From positions 125,928-189,927 of the forward strand of contig NZ_LMDW01000001.1 of assembly GCF_001425205.1 (NCBI RefSeq): 64,000 nt of DNA, in the 5' to 3' direction. The notes under the pieces are model-generated. The model had not been told where the DNA came from, did not search any database, and saw only the letters and a program-made list of their open reading frames with translations. Shown here one piece after another: positions 31,526 through 41,876 of this stretch. The position numbers and the translations under genes are program-made. Source of the DNA: Variovorax sp. Root411. Its GTDB lineage: Bacteria; Pseudomonadota; Gammaproteobacteria; Burkholderiales; Burkholderiaceae_C. Every line of letters starts with the position of its first letter. Positions within the stretch are counted from its first letter, which is position 1.

Positions 31526-32491
31526 ATGACCATGAATCGCCGCACTCTCAACACCGCACTGGCCGCCGCCGCCCTCGGTGGGCTGCTGCCCGTTTCTGCG
31601 CTCGCGCAGAAAAAACTCGTGCTCGGCTTCGCGCAGGTGGGCGCCGAAAGCGAATGGCGCACCGCCAACACCGAGTCGATCAAGTCGTCCGCGAAGGACG
31701 CCGGCATCGAGCTCAAGTTCTCCGATGCGCAGCAGAAGCAGGAAAACCAGATCAAGGCCATCCGCTCGTACATCGCGCAGAAGGTGGATGTGATCGCGTT
31801 CTCGCCCGTGGTCGAGTCGGGCTGGGAAACCGTGCTGCGCGAAGCCAAGGCCGCCAAGATCCCGGTGGTGCTGACCGACCGCTCCGTCAACACCAAGGAC
31901 GACTCGCTCTACGTGACCTTCATGGGCTCGGACTTCACCGAGGAAGGCCGCAAGGCCGGCCGCTGGCTGGTCGAGAAGATGAAGGACCAGAAGGGCGACG
32001 TGAACATCGTCGAACTGCAGGGCACCGTGGGTTCGGCACCTGCCATCGACCGCAAGAAGGGTTTCGAGGAAATCATCAAGGCCGACCCGAAGTTCAAGAT
32101 CATCCGCTCGCAGACCGGCGACTTCACGCGCGCCAAGGGCAAGGAGGTGATGGAAGCCTTCCTGAAGGCCGAGGGCAAGAAGATCAACGTGCTCTTCGCG
32201 CACAACGACGACATGGCCATCGGCGCGATCCAGGCCATCGAGGAAGCGGGCCTGAAGCCCGCGAAGGACATCACCATCATCTCCATCGACGGCGTGAAGG
32301 GCGCGTTCGAAGCGATGATCGCGGGCAAGCTCAACGTGTCGGTCGAATGCAGCCCGCTGCTCGGCCCGCAGCTGATGAGCGCCGTGAAAGACATCAAGGC
32401 CGGCAAGACGCTGCCCAAGCGCATCGTGACCGAAGAGAGCATCTTCCCGATGGAAGTCGCTGCCAAGGAATTCCCCAACCGCAAGTACTGA
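31526..32491 (+). CDS. YtfQ-like sugar ABC transporter substrate-binding protein
   Basis: A 321-residue periplasmic binding protein with a signal peptide ending SALAQ. Type I sugar-binding fold: [19 protein letters not shown] at the start of the mature chain, later [17 protein letters not shown] and [19 protein letters not shown]. It is closest to YtfQ (galactofuranose) and AraU-type L-arabinose binding proteins. AAGGAG lies seven bases before the ATG. Its ATPase and two permeases are not adjacent but lie at 36331-40112, behind a complete ChvE-type transporter. Confidence 0.88.
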   Translation: MTMNRRTLNTALAAAALGGLLPVSALAQKKLVLGFAQVGAESEWRTANTESIKSSAKDAGIELKFSDAQQKQENQIKAIRSYIAQKVDVIAFSPVVESGWETVLREAKAAKIPVVLTDRSVNTKDDSLYVTFMGSDFTEEGRKAGRWLVEKMKDQKGDVNIVELQGTVGSAPAIDRKKGFEEIIKADPKFKIIRSQTGDFTRAKGKEVMEAFLKAEGKKINVLFAHNDDMAIGAIQAIEEAGLKPAKDITIISIDGVKGAFEAMIAGKLNVSVECSPLLGPQLMSAVKDIKAGKTLPKRIVTEESIFPMEVAAKEFPNRKY

Positions 32492-32502
32492 GAGCCACAC
32501 CC

Positions 32503-33573
32503 ATGAAACGCAAATTCCTCAAAGCATCGCTCGCGGGCATTGCCTTCGCCATCGTCGGCTTCACGCCGCTGGCCAACGCGCAGGACAAGGGCCTGATCGC
32601 GATCTCGATGCCCACCAAGTCGTCGGCCCGCTGGATCGCCGACGGCGCCAACATGGTCAAGTACTTCAAGGACAAGGGCTACAAGACCGACCTGCAGTAC
32701 GCCGACGACGACATCCCCAACCAGCTCGCGCAGATCGAGAACATGGTGACCAAGGGCTCCAAGGTGCTGGTCATCGCGGCCATCGACGGCACCACGCTGT
32801 CCGACGTGCTGCAAAAGGCTGCCGACAAGGGCGTGAAGGTCATCGCGTACGACCGGCTCATCAAGGGCTCGAAGAACGTCGACTACTACGCCACCTTCGA
32901 CAACTTCCAGGTCGGCGTGCTGCAGGCGCAGTCGATCGAGAAGGCGCTCGACCTGAAGGGCGGCAAGGGCCCGTTCAACATCGAGCTGTTCGGCGGCTCG
33001 CCCGACGACAACAACGCCTTCTTCTTCTACAACGGCGCGATGTCGGTGCTCGACCCGTACATCAAGAGCGGCAAGCTCGTGGTTCGCAGCAAGCAGATGG
33101 GCATGGACAAGGTCGGCACGCTGCGCTGGGACGGCGCGGTGGCGCAGGCGCGCATGGACAACCTGCTGTCGGCCTACTACACCAAGGACCGCGTCGACGC
33201 GGTGCTGTCGCCGTACGACGGCCTCTCGATCGGCATCCTGTCGTCGCTCAAGGGCGTGGGCTACGGCTCGGGCTCGCAGCCGATGCCCATCGTCTCGGGC
33301 CAGGACGCCGAGGTGCCTTCGATCAAGTCGATCCTGCGCAAGGAGCAGACCTCCACCGTGTTCAAGGACACGCGCGAGCTGGCCAAGGTGACGGTGGCGA
33401 TGGCGGACGCGATGCTCTCGGGCAAGACGCCCGAAGTGAACGACACCAAAACCTACAACAACGGCATCAAGGTCGTGCCCTCGTACCTGCTGAAGCCGGT
33501 GAGCGTGGATGCGTCGAACTGGAAGCAGGTGCTGGTCGACAGCGGCTACTACAAGGAAAGCCAAGTCAAGTGA
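32503..33573 (+). CDS. chvE: ChvE-type multiple monosaccharide-binding protein
   Basis: A 356-residue periplasmic sugar-binding protein with signal peptide (LANAQ cleavage region). It shows the ChvE/SbpA pattern: [53 protein letters not shown] and [13 protein letters not shown]. ChvE proteins bind L-arabinose, D-galactose, D-glucose and D-xylose and in some bacteria also serve chemotaxis or signalling. Its TGA overlaps the GTG start of the ATPase gene, so both are coupled. Confidence 0.92.
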   Translation: MKRKFLKASLAGIAFAIVGFTPLANAQDKGLIAISMPTKSSARWIADGANMVKYFKDKGYKTDLQYADDDIPNQLAQIENMVTKGSKVLVIAAIDGTTLSDVLQKAADKGVKVIAYDRLIKGSKNVDYYATFDNFQVGVLQAQSIEKALDLKGGKGPFNIELFGGSPDDNNAFFFYNGAMSVLDPYIKSGKLVVRSKQMGMDKVGTLRWDGAVAQARMDNLLSAYYTKDRVDAVLSPYDGLSIGILSSLKGVGYGSGSQPMPIVSGQDAEVPSIKSILRKEQTSTVFKDTRELAKVTVAMADAMLSGKTPEVNDTKTYNNGIKVVPSYLLKPVSVDASNWKQVLVDSGYYKESQVK

Positions 33574-35126
33574 GCCAAGGCGAACGCACGATCCTCGAAA
33601 TGCGCGGGATCACCAAGACGTTTCCGGGGGTGAAGGCCCTCAGCAACGTCAACCTCGCCGTGCGCGCGGGGGAGATCCACGCGGTGGTCGGCGAGAACGG
33701 CGCGGGCAAGTCGACGCTCATGAAAGTGCTGAGCGGCGTCTACCCGTGCGACTCGTACACCGGCGAGATCCATTTCGAGGGCGAGCTTCGCCGTTTCAAG
33801 GGCATCGCCGACAGCGAGAAACTCGGGATCATCATCATCCACCAGGAGCTTGCGCTGGTGCCGCTGCTGTCGATTGCCGAGAACATCTTCCTCGGCAACG
33901 AGATTGCGAGCGGTGGCGTGATCGACTGGTTCGCCGCCTATGCGAAGACGCGGGAGCTGCTTGCCAAGGTGGGCCTCAAGGAGCTGCCCACAACGCTCGT
34001 GACCGACCTCGGTGTCGGCAAGCAGCAGCTGGTGGAAATCGCCAAGGCGCTGGCCAAGGAGGTCAAGCTCCTGATCCTCGACGAGCCGACCGCGAGCCTG
34101 AACGAGAACGACAGCGATGCATTGCTGATGCTGCTGCTGGAGCTCAAGCGCCAGGGCATCGCGTCGATCCTCATCTCGCACAAGCTCAACGAAATCGCGA
34201 AGGTGGCCGATTCGGTCACCGTGCTGCGCGACGGCGCCACGGTCGAGACCATGGACTGCCGCGGCCAGCCGATCAGCGAGGACCGCATTATCCGCGGCAT
34301 GGTCGGGCGCGACATGGCGCACCGCTATCCGCAGCGCACGCCGAAGATCGGCGAGACCGTGTTCGAGGTGCGCGACTGGCGCGTGCACCATGCGCTGCAC
34401 GCCGACCGCGAACAGATCAAGGGCGTGAACCTGAACGTGCGCAAGGGCGAGATCGTCGGCATCGCGGGCCTCATGGGCGCGGGGCGCACCGAGCTCGCCA
34501 TGAGCGTCTTTGGCAAGTCCTACGGCCAGCGCATCAGCGGCTCCGTGCTCATGCACGGCAAGCCGGTGGACGTGGGCACGGTGCGCAAGGCCATCGACCA
34601 CGGCATCGCCTACGTCACCGAGGACCGCAAGGGCCTGGGGCTGGTGCTGGAGGAAGACATCCGCAAGAACATCAGCCTGGCCAACCTCGATGCGATCGCC
34701 GATTCGTCGGTGATCGACAACGGGCGTGAATTCAAGGTGGCCAACGAGTACCGCAAGGCGCTCAACATCCGCTGCTCGGGCATCGAGCAGCTGGTGGTCA
34801 ATCTGTCGGGAGGCAACCAGCAGAAGGTGGTGTTGAGCAAGTGGCTCTTCACCAAGCCGGAACTGCTGATTCTCGACGAGCCCACGCGCGGCATCGACGT
34901 GGGCGCCAAGTACGAGATCTACACCATCATCGACCAGCTTGCGAGCGAGGGCAAAGGCATTCTCATGATTTCTTCGGAACTGCCGGAACTGCTCGGCATG
35001 TGCGACCGCATCTACGTAATGAACGAGGGGCGCTTCGTCGCCGAATTTCCGGTGGCCGAGGCCTCGCAGGAACGCATCATGCATGCCATCGTGAGCTCGG
35101 GGAGTTCGATCCATGTCGCAGCCTGA
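33570..35126 (+). CDS. mmsA: multiple monosaccharide ABC transporter ATPase (MmsA/GguA)
   Basis: A 518-residue double ATPase that powers sugar import. The first half has a canonical Walker A ([12 protein letters not shown]) and [14 protein letters not shown]. The second half has the degenerate P-loop usual for sugar transporters ([12 protein letters not shown]), with [15 protein letters not shown] and [14 protein letters not shown]. The start is GTG at 33570 within the chvE stop (GTGA). The 3' end overlaps the permease start by 14 bp. This matches the GguA of the ChvE-GguAB system. Confidence 0.94.
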   Translation: MSQGERTILEMRGITKTFPGVKALSNVNLAVRAGEIHAVVGENGAGKSTLMKVLSGVYPCDSYTGEIHFEGELRRFKGIADSEKLGIIIIHQELALVPLLSIAENIFLGNEIASGGVIDWFAAYAKTRELLAKVGLKELPTTLVTDLGVGKQQLVEIAKALAKEVKLLILDEPTASLNENDSDALLMLLLELKRQGIASILISHKLNEIAKVADSVTVLRDGATVETMDCRGQPISEDRIIRGMVGRDMAHRYPQRTPKIGETVFEVRDWRVHHALHADREQIKGVNLNVRKGEIVGIAGLMGAGRTELAMSVFGKSYGQRISGSVLMHGKPVDVGTVRKAIDHGIAYVTEDRKGLGLVLEEDIRKNISLANLDAIADSSVIDNGREFKVANEYRKALNIRCSGIEQLVVNLSGGNQQKVVLSKWLFTKPELLILDEPTRGIDVGAKYEIYTIIDQLASEGKGILMISSELPELLGMCDRIYVMNEGRFVAEFPVAEASQERIMHAIVSSGSSIHVAA

Positions 35127-36324
35127 AGTCAACGCGGTGAAGTCCGCCGTTCCCGCCTCCGAGGCGCCGAAGCTGCATGTCGGCTTCCTGAAGAACAACC
35201 TGCGCGAATACGGCATGCTGATCTCGCTGGTCGCGATCATGGTGCTGTTCCAGGTGCTGACCGACGGCACGTTGCTGCGGCCGCTGAACCTCACCAACCT
35301 GCTGCTGCAGAACAGCTATGTGGTCATCATGGCGCTGGGCATGCTGCTGGTGATCGTGGCGGGGCACATCGACCTGTCGGTGGGCTCGGTCTGCGGCTTC
35401 ATCGGCGCGCTGGCGGCGGTGCTGATGGTCGAGTACGAATGGCACTTCGTGCCGACGGCGATCGTGAGCATCCTCGCGGGCGCCATCATCGGCGCCGCGC
35501 AGGGCTGGTTCGTCGCGTTCCGCAAGATTCCGTCGTTCATCGTCACGCTCGCGGGCATGCTGGTGTTCAAGGGGCTCACGCTGGCGCTGCTGGCGGGGCA
35601 GTCGGTGGGGCCGTTCCCGGTGGAGTTCCAGCGGCTCAGCTCGGGCTTCATTCCCGATCCGCTGGGCGGCGACGCATTGCGCACCACCTCCCTGGTGGTG
35701 GGCGCGCTGGCCGCCGCGGCGCTGGTGTTCTTCAAGCTGCGCGGGCGCGCCAAGCTGGCGGCGCACGGCATGGACCAGGAGCCCTACGCCTTCTTCCTCG
35801 TGAAGAACCTGTTCTTCGCGGCCATCATCCTGTTCTTCAGCTACCTGCTGTCTACCTACAAGGGCCTGCCCAACGTGCTGATCGTGATGGCGGTGCTGAT
35901 CGTGGTGTACGACTTCGTCACCAACCGCACCACCGTCGGGCGGCGCATCTATGCGCTGGGTGGCAACGAGAAGGCGGCGCGGCTGTCGGGCGTGAAGACG
36001 CAGCGGCTCGCCTTCCTCACCTTCGTGAACATGGGTGCGCTCGCCGCGTTGGCGGGCCTCGTGTTCGCGGCGCGGCTCAATACTGCGACGCCCAAGGCCG
36101 GCCTGGGCTTCGAGCTCGACGTGATCGCGGCCTGCTTCATCGGTGGCGCCTCGGCCTCGGGCGGCGTGGGCCGCGTGATGGGCGCGGTGATCGGCGCCTT
36201 CATCATGGGCGTGATGAACAACGGCATGTCGATCCTGGGCATCGGCATCGACTACCAGCAGGTCATCAAGGGCCTGGTGCTGCTGGCGGCGGTGTTCATC
36301 GACGTCTACAACAAGAACAAGTAG
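35113..36324 (+). CDS. mmsB: multiple monosaccharide ABC transporter permease (MmsB/GguB)
   Basis: A 403-residue inner-membrane permease with about ten helices. It is longer than usual sugar permeases because of an inserted loop around residues 175-245 ([18 protein letters not shown] onward), as in GguB/MmsB. The typical motif [17 protein letters not shown] is present. It starts 14 bp before the ATPase stop and so is translated with it. It completes the ChvE-type transporter. Confidence 0.93.
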   Translation: MSQPEVNAVKSAVPASEAPKLHVGFLKNNLREYGMLISLVAIMVLFQVLTDGTLLRPLNLTNLLLQNSYVVIMALGMLLVIVAGHIDLSVGSVCGFIGALAAVLMVEYEWHFVPTAIVSILAGAIIGAAQGWFVAFRKIPSFIVTLAGMLVFKGLTLALLAGQSVGPFPVEFQRLSSGFIPDPLGGDALRTTSLVVGALAAAALVFFKLRGRAKLAAHGMDQEPYAFFLVKNLFFAAIILFFSYLLSTYKGLPNVLIVMAVLIVVYDFVTNRTTVGRRIYALGGNEKAARLSGVKTQRLAFLTFVNMGALAALAGLVFAARLNTATPKAGLGFELDVIAACFIGGASASGGVGRVMGAVIGAFIMGVMNNGMSILGIGIDYQQVIKGLVLLAAVFIDVYNKNK

Positions 36325-36330
36325 CCGCGC

Positions 36331-37851
36331 ATGACAGACGGCAGCGTCAGCCCCGTGCTCGAGCTTCGGGGCATCCACAAGCAGTTCGGCAGCATCCAGG
36401 TGCTGCGCGACGTCCGGCTCAGCCTGTACCCCGGCGAGATCCATGCGCTGATGGGGCAGAACGGGGCGGGCAAGTCGACGCTCATCAAGGTGCTGACGGG
36501 CGTGCTGCCTTCGAGCGGCGGCGAGATGTTCCTCGACGGCCAGCCGATTCATCCGGCCTCACCCCTCGACGCGCAGAAGCTGGGCATCAGCACGGTCTAC
36601 CAGGAGGTGAACCTGTGCCCCAACCTGTCGGTGGCAGAGAACGTGTTCGCGGGGCGCTATCCGCGCTGCGGCGTGGCGCAGGGTTTTCGCATCGACTGGG
36701 CTTCCGTGAACCGGCGCGCCGAAGAGCTGCTGGCGCGCATCGGGCTCGACATCGACGTGACGCGGCTGCTTTCGAGCTACTCGGTGGCGGTGCAGCAGAT
36801 GGTGGCTATCGCGCGTGCGCTGGGCGTGTCGTCGAAGGTGCTGATCCTCGACGAGCCGACCTCGAGCCTGGACGACGACGAGGTGGAAAAGCTGTTCGAG
36901 GTGCTGCGGCGCTTGCGCGGCGAGGGGCTGGCCATCGTCTTCGTGACGCACTTTTTCAACCAGATGTATGCGGTGTCGGACCGCATCACGGTGCTGCGCA
37001 ACGGCAGTTGGATCGGCGAGTGGCGTGCCGCAGACCTGGGACCGCAGGCGTTGATCGCCGCGATGCTCGGGCGTGAGCTGGCGGCGCAGTCGGCGCGGCC
37101 CGCTGCCTTGCCTGCGTTCGACGAGGCCGCACCTGCCTTGCTGCAGACCGAAGGGTTGGGCCAGGCGGGCCAGCTGCAGGCGACGGATTTGCGTGTGCGT
37201 GCCGGCGAAGTGGTCGGCATCGCGGGCCTGCTGGGCGCGGGCCGCACGGAACTCGCAAGGCTGCTGTTCGGGCTGGAGTTGCCGGACCGCGGCGTGCTCA
37301 AGGTCGATGGCCGCACCATGAGCTTCTCGAACCCGGCCGATGCCATTCGCGAAGGCCTTGCGCTGTGTCCCGAAGAACGCAAGACCGATGGCATCGTCGC
37401 GGAGTTGTCGGTACGCGAGAACATCGCGCTGGCGCTGCAGGCGCGCCTGGGCACAAAGCGCTTTCTCTCGCATGCCGAGCAGACCGAGATGGCCGAGCGC
37501 TTCGTGAAGTCGCTCGGCATCAAGACCGCGAGCGTCGAGACGCCCATCGGGCTGCTGTCGGGCGGCAACCAGCAGAAGGCCATGATCGCGCGCTGGCTCG
37601 CGACCGAGCCGCGCCTGCTGATTCTCGACGAGCCCACGCGAGGCATCGACGTGGCGGCCAAGCAGGAAATCATGGAAGAGATCCTGCGGCTCGCGAAGGC
37701 GGGCATGGCGGTGATCTTCATCTCGTCGGAAATGAGCGAGGTGGTGCGCGTGGCGCACCGCATCGTGGTGCTGCGGGACCGGAAGAAGGTGGGCGAGTTG
37801 CCGGGCGGCTCGACGGAGGACGAGGTCTACGAAATGATTGCTGCAGCATGA
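36331..37851 (+). CDS. YtfR-like sugar ABC transporter ATPase
   Basis: A 506-residue double ATPase. First half: [14 protein letters not shown], then LILDEPTSSLDDDE. Second half: [14 protein letters not shown] (degenerate P-loop), [32 protein letters not shown]. It starts 6 bases after mmsB and belongs with the YtfT- and YjfF-like permeases that follow after a REP pair, and with the YtfQ-like binding protein at 31526. Confidence 0.92.
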   Translation: MTDGSVSPVLELRGIHKQFGSIQVLRDVRLSLYPGEIHALMGQNGAGKSTLIKVLTGVLPSSGGEMFLDGQPIHPASPLDAQKLGISTVYQEVNLCPNLSVAENVFAGRYPRCGVAQGFRIDWASVNRRAEELLARIGLDIDVTRLLSSYSVAVQQMVAIARALGVSSKVLILDEPTSSLDDDEVEKLFEVLRRLRGEGLAIVFVTHFFNQMYAVSDRITVLRNGSWIGEWRAADLGPQALIAAMLGRELAAQSARPAALPAFDEAAPALLQTEGLGQAGQLQATDLRVRAGEVVGIAGLLGAGRTELARLLFGLELPDRGVLKVDGRTMSFSNPADAIREGLALCPEERKTDGIVAELSVRENIALALQARLGTKRFLSHAEQTEMAERFVKSLGIKTASVETPIGLLSGGNQQKAMIARWLATEPRLLILDEPTRGIDVAAKQEIMEEILRLAKAGMAVIFISSEMSEVVRVAHRIVVLRDRKKVGELPGGSTEDEVYEMIAAA

Positions 37852-37874
37852 GCCGAACCCTGTCTTCGCGTTGT

Positions 37875-37988
37875 CCCCTCTCCCGCTTGCGGGAGAGGGC
37901 TAGGGTGAGGGCGTCAGGCCTCCGCATTCGCGTGCTTCTTCCATCGCCCCAACCCTCACCCCAGCCCTCTCCCGCAAGCGGGAGAGGG
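37875..37988. repeat. inverted pair of REP elements
   Basis: Copy 1 (37875-37911) has the palindrome CCCTCTCCCGCTTGCGGGAGAGGG followed by a tail TAGGGTGAGGG. Copy 2 (37953-37988) is the same unit in inverse orientation. Together they form a BIME-like unit able to fold into one long hairpin. It lies inside the operon between the ATPase and permease genes and may stabilise or attenuate the message. Confidence 0.85.
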
Positions 37989-38031
37989 AGCAAGAACAGC
38001 GCGGCGTGCGGCGCTCGCTGGAGTAACTGAC

Positions 38032-39087
38032 ATGGCCAACGACAACGACCGTCCGATCCGCCTGGCACACGTCATGAGCCACCGCCTCGCCTGGCCCATC
38101 GTCACGCTGCTCCTGCTGCTCGCGGTCAACATCGCATTCAACACCAGCTTCCTGCATCTCGAATGGCGCGAAGGCCATCTCTACGGCAGCCTGATCGACA
38201 TCCTGAACCGCGCGGCGCCTCTGGTGCTCGTGTCGCTCGGCATGACGCTCGTGATCGCCACGCGCGGCATCGACATCTCGGTGGGCGCGGTGGTCGCCAT
38301 TGCGGCGGCGCTCGCGGCCTGGATGATCGGCGGCTCGGTGGCCAACGACGTGAGCCGCTTCCCGATGCCGCTCGCCATCCTCGCGGCCATCGGCATCGCG
38401 TTGCTGTGCGGGCTGTGGAACGGGCTGCTGGTCGCCAAGGTCGGCATGCAGCCGATCATCGCGACGCTGATCCTCATGGTGGCGGGGCGCGGCATTGCGC
38501 AGCTCATCGCCGACGGGCAGATCATCACGATCTACTACAAGCCCTTCTTCTTCCTCGGCAGCGGCTACCTGCTCGGGCTGCCGTTCTCGCTGTTCATCGT
38601 GGCGGCGGTGTTCGTGCTGCTGTACCTGGCGATCACGCGCACGGCGCTGGGCCTGTTCATCCAGGCGGTGGGCATCAACCCGACGGCGGCGCGCGTGGCG
38701 GGCGTGCAGGCGCGGCGGCTGATCGTCGGTGCGTATGCGTTCTGCGGTGCCTGCGCGGGCGTGGCGGGCTTGCTCATCAGCTCCAACGTGAAGAGCGCGG
38801 ACGGCAACAACGCGGGTCAACTGATCGAGCTGGACGCGATCCTCGCGGTCACGCTGGGCGGCACGGCACTCACTGGCGGGCGCTTCAGCCTCGTGGGCAG
38901 CGTGATCGGCGCGCTGATCATCCAGACACTGACCTATGCGATCTATTCGCTGGGGGTGCCGCCGGAGATCAACCTTGTCGTGAAGGCGGGCGTGGTGTTT
39001 GCGGTGATGCTGCTGCAGTCGCCGGAGTTCAGGTCGCAGGTGCGGGCGCTGGCGCAGCGGCCCGTGCACGAAGGGGGACGGGCATGA
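38032..39087 (+). CDS. YtfT-like sugar ABC transporter permease
   Basis: A 351-residue permease of the BPD_transp_2 family with 8-10 helices. Family blocks: RGIDISVGAVVAIAAALA, VGMQPIIATLILMVAGRGIA, and GQLIELDAILAVTLGGTALTGG near the C-terminus. It pairs with the YjfF-like permease, whose ATG overlaps its stop. Confidence 0.92.
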   Translation: MANDNDRPIRLAHVMSHRLAWPIVTLLLLLAVNIAFNTSFLHLEWREGHLYGSLIDILNRAAPLVLVSLGMTLVIATRGIDISVGAVVAIAAALAAWMIGGSVANDVSRFPMPLAILAAIGIALLCGLWNGLLVAKVGMQPIIATLILMVAGRGIAQLIADGQIITIYYKPFFFLGSGYLLGLPFSLFIVAAVFVLLYLAITRTALGLFIQAVGINPTAARVAGVQARRLIVGAYAFCGACAGVAGLLISSNVKSADGNNAGQLIELDAILAVTLGGTALTGGRFSLVGSVIGALIIQTLTYAIYSLGVPPEINLVVKAGVVFAVMLLQSPEFRSQVRALAQRPVHEGGRA

Positions 39088-40112
39088 GCGCGGTGATCGA
39101 TTCGGCACCCTCACCCCAGCCCTCTCCCGCGCGCGGGAGAGGGGGCAGGAAGGGGCTCAATCCGAAATATTTACCACTGGCGGCGACGATCTCGCTGTTT
39201 GTGCTGGTGGCTACGCTGGGTTCTGTTTTCTACGACGGCTTCTTCTCGGCGCAGGTGTTCCTCAACCTGCTGATCGACAACGCCTTCCTGATCGTCGTGG
39301 CCGTGGGCATGACCTTCGTGATTCTCTCGGGCGGCATCGATTTGTCGGTGGGTTCGGTGATCGCGCTCACCACCATGATCTCGGCCTCGCTGGTGGAGAA
39401 GCACGGCTGGAGCCCCGGTATCGTGATTCCGCTGGTGCTGGCGATGGGCACGGCTTTCGGTGCGTTCATGGGCTTGCTCATCGAGCGTTTCCGGCTGCAG
39501 CCGTTCATCGTCACGCTGGCCGGCATGTTCCTGGCGCGAGGGCTGTGCTACCTGATCAGCATCGACTCGATCAGCATCACCAACGAGTTCTACTCGGAGG
39601 TCTCGCAGATCCGCATCCCGATCTGGGGCGAGGCTTCGGTGTCGATCAGCGCGGTGATCGCCGTGGTGGTGCTGCTGGCGGCGATCTTCATCGCGCACTG
39701 CACGCCTTTCGGCCGCGCGGTGTACGCCATCGGCGGCAGCGAGAACTCGGCGATGCTGATGGGCCTGCCGGTGCGCCGCACGCTCGTTGGCGTGTACACG
39801 CTCTCGGGCTTCTGCTCGGCACTGGCCGGCGTGATCTTCACCTTCTACATGCTCTCGGGCTACGGGCTGCATGCCATCGGGCTGGAGCTCGACGCCATCG
39901 CGGCGGTGGTGATCGGCGGCACGCTGCTCACGGGCGGCGTGGGCTATGTGGCGGGCACGCTGTTTGGCGTGCTGATGCTCGGGATCATCCAGACCCTCAT
40001 TTCATTCGACGGCACGCTGAGCTCGTGGTGGACCCGCATCGTGGTCGGCGCACTGCTGTTCGTTTTCTGTTTGTTGCAACGCTTTTTCACCTCGCGCACT
40101 CCGCGCCGCTGA
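39084..40112 (+). CDS. YjfF-like sugar ABC transporter permease with REP-encoded N-terminus
   Basis: A 342-residue permease of the BPD_transp_2 family: [55 protein letters not shown]. The ATG at 39084 overlaps the YtfT-like stop (ATGA). Residues 9-23 (PSPQPSPARGRGGRK) are encoded by a REP element of the same family as the intergenic pair at 37875; the first transmembrane helix starts after residue 28, so the insert only lengthens the cytoplasmic tail. Confidence 0.92.
   Translation: MSAVIDSAPSPQPSPARGRGGRKGLNPKYLPLAATISLFVLVATLGSVFYDGFFSAQVFLNLLIDNAFLIVVAVGMTFVILSGGIDLSVGSVIALTTMISASLVEKHGWSPGIVIPLVLAMGTAFGAFMGLLIERFRLQPFIVTLAGMFLARGLCYLISIDSISITNEFYSEVSQIRIPIWGEASVSISAVIAVVVLLAAIFIAHCTPFGRAVYAIGGSENSAMLMGLPVRRTLVGVYTLSGFCSALAGVIFTFYMLSGYGLHAIGLELDAIAAVVIGGTLLTGGVGYVAGTLFGVLMLGIIQTLISFDGTLSSWWTRIVVGALLFVFCLLQRFFTSRTPRR
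39108..39143 (+). repeat. REP element inside a coding region
   Basis: CCCTCACCCCAGCCCTCTCC followed by CGCGCGCGGGAGAGGG, the same unit as copy 2 at 37953 with a changed loop. It is 36 bases long, a multiple of three, and keeps the permease frame open. Confidence 0.85.
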
Positions 40113-40116
40113 CTCA

Positions 40117-41853
40117 ATGACAAAAAAACTGCGCTCGACCGAATGGTTCGGCTCCGCCGACAAGAACGGCTTCATGTACCGCAGCTGGATGAAGAACCAG
40201 GGCATCCCGGACCATGAGTTCGATGGCCGCCCGATCATCGGCATCTGCAACACCTGGTCGGAACTCACGCCGTGCAACGCGCACTTCCGCAAGATCGCCG
40301 AGCACGTGAAGCGCGGCATCTCGGAGGCGGGCGGCTTCCCGGTGGAGTTTCCGGTGTTCTCCAACGGCGAATCGAACCTGCGGCCCACCGCCATGCTCAC
40401 GCGCAACCTCGCGAGCATGGACGTGGAAGAAGCCATCCGCGGCAACCCGGTCGATGCGGTGGTGCTGCTCACGGGCTGCGACAAGACCACGCCCGCGCTG
40501 CTGATGGGCGCTGCGAGCTGCGACATCCCGGCCATCGTGGTCACGGGCGGGCCGATGCTCAACGGCAAGCTCGAAGGCAAGAACATCGGTTCGGGCACGG
40601 CCGTGTGGCAGCTGCACGAATCGCTGAAGGCGGGCGAGATCAACCTGCACCAGTTCCTCTCGGCAGAGGGCGGCATGTCGCGTTCGGCGGGCACCTGCAA
40701 CACGATGGGTACGGCCTCGACCATGGCCTGCATGGCCGAGGCGCTCGGTACCTCGCTGCCGCACAACGCGGCCATTCCGGCCGTCGATGCGCGGCGCTAC
40801 GTGCTCGCGCAGATGTCGGGCATGCGCGCGGTGGAGATGGCCAAGGAAGGGCTCACGCTGTCGAAGATCCTCACGCGCGAAGCCTTCGAGAACGCCATCC
40901 GCGTGAACGCGGCCATCGGCGGTTCGACCAACGCAGTGATCCACCTGAAGGCGATCGCGGGGCGCATCGGTGTCGAGCTGGAGCTGGAAGACTGGACGCG
41001 CATCGGCAGCAACACGCCGACCATCGTCGACCTGATGCCTTCGGGCCGCTTCCTGATGGAAGAGTTCTATTACGCCGGCGGCCTGCCCGCCGTGCTGCGC
41101 CGGCTCGGCGAGAACGGGCTGCTGCCGCACCCCGGCGCGCTCACCGTCAACGGCCAGTCGATCTGGGACAACGTGCGCGATGCGCCGAGCCTCGACGACG
41201 AGGTGATCCGCCCGCTCGACAAGCCGCTGATCGCCGACGGCGGCATCCGCATCCTGCGCGGCAACCTGTCGCCGCGCGGCGCGGTGCTCAAGCCCTCGGC
41301 CGCATCGCCGGAGCTGCTGAAGCACCGCGGGCGCGCGGTGGTGTTCGAGAACCTGGAGCACTACAAGGCACGCATCGTCGATGAAGACCTCGACATCGAC
41401 GCAAGCTGCGTGATGGTGCTGAAGAACTGTGGCCCCAAGGGCTACCCCGGCATGGCCGAGGTGGGCAACATGGGGTTGCCGCCCAAGTTGCTGCGCCAGG
41501 GCGTGAAGGACATGGTGCGCATCTCGGACGCGCGCATGAGCGGCACGGCCTACGGCACGGTGGTGCTGCACGTCGCACCCGAGGCGGCTGACGGCGGGCC
41601 GCTGGCGGCGGTGCGCGACGGCGACTGGATCGAGCTCGACTGCGATGCGGGGCGATTGCACCTCGACATCAGCGACGAGGAACTGGCAGCGCGCCTGGCG
41701 TCGCTGTCTTCTTCGGATGCACAACCGATGAGCACGCGCGGCGGCGGCTACCAGAAGCTCTACGTCAACCACGTGCTGCAGGCCGACGAAGGCTGCGACT
41801 TCGACTTCCTCGTCGGCTGCAGAGGCTCGGCCGTGCCGCGCCATTCGCATTGA
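40117..41853 (+). CDS. L-arabinonate dehydratase (IlvD/EDD family)
   Basis: A 578-residue dehydratase with an iron-sulfur cluster. The three cluster cysteines are Cys53 (SELTPCNAH), Cys121 (TGCDKTTP) and Cys194 (AGTCNTMGT); Lys123 lies in the same CDKTT motif. The sequence follows the characterised Rhizobium L-arabinonate dehydratase nearly block by block (ICNTWSELTPCNAHFRKIAE, FSNGESNLRPTAMLTRNLAS) and is clearly less like Caulobacter XylD. It removes water from L-arabinonate to give 2-keto-3-deoxy-L-arabinonate. It starts 4 bases after the permease stop, within the operon. Confidence 0.93.
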   Translation: MTKKLRSTEWFGSADKNGFMYRSWMKNQGIPDHEFDGRPIIGICNTWSELTPCNAHFRKIAEHVKRGISEAGGFPVEFPVFSNGESNLRPTAMLTRNLASMDVEEAIRGNPVDAVVLLTGCDKTTPALLMGAASCDIPAIVVTGGPMLNGKLEGKNIGSGTAVWQLHESLKAGEINLHQFLSAEGGMSRSAGTCNTMGTASTMACMAEALGTSLPHNAAIPAVDARRYVLAQMSGMRAVEMAKEGLTLSKILTREAFENAIRVNAAIGGSTNAVIHLKAIAGRIGVELELEDWTRIGSNTPTIVDLMPSGRFLMEEFYYAGGLPAVLRRLGENGLLPHPGALTVNGQSIWDNVRDAPSLDDEVIRPLDKPLIADGGIRILRGNLSPRGAVLKPSAASPELLKHRGRAVVFENLEHYKARIVDEDLDIDASCVMVLKNCGPKGYPGMAEVGNMGLPPKLLRQGVKDMVRISDARMSGTAYGTVVLHVAPEAADGGPLAAVRDGDWIELDCDAGRLHLDISDEELAARLASLSSSDAQPMSTRGGGYQKLYVNHVLQADEGCDFDFLVGCRGSAVPRHSH

Positions 41854-41876
41854 ATTCACGCTAGCAACGAAACATC

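Noticed and set aside
33570..37851. Degenerate second P-loops of the sugar ATPases as inactivating mutations
   Set aside because: The [10 protein letters not shown] form is normal for the second half of this transporter family.
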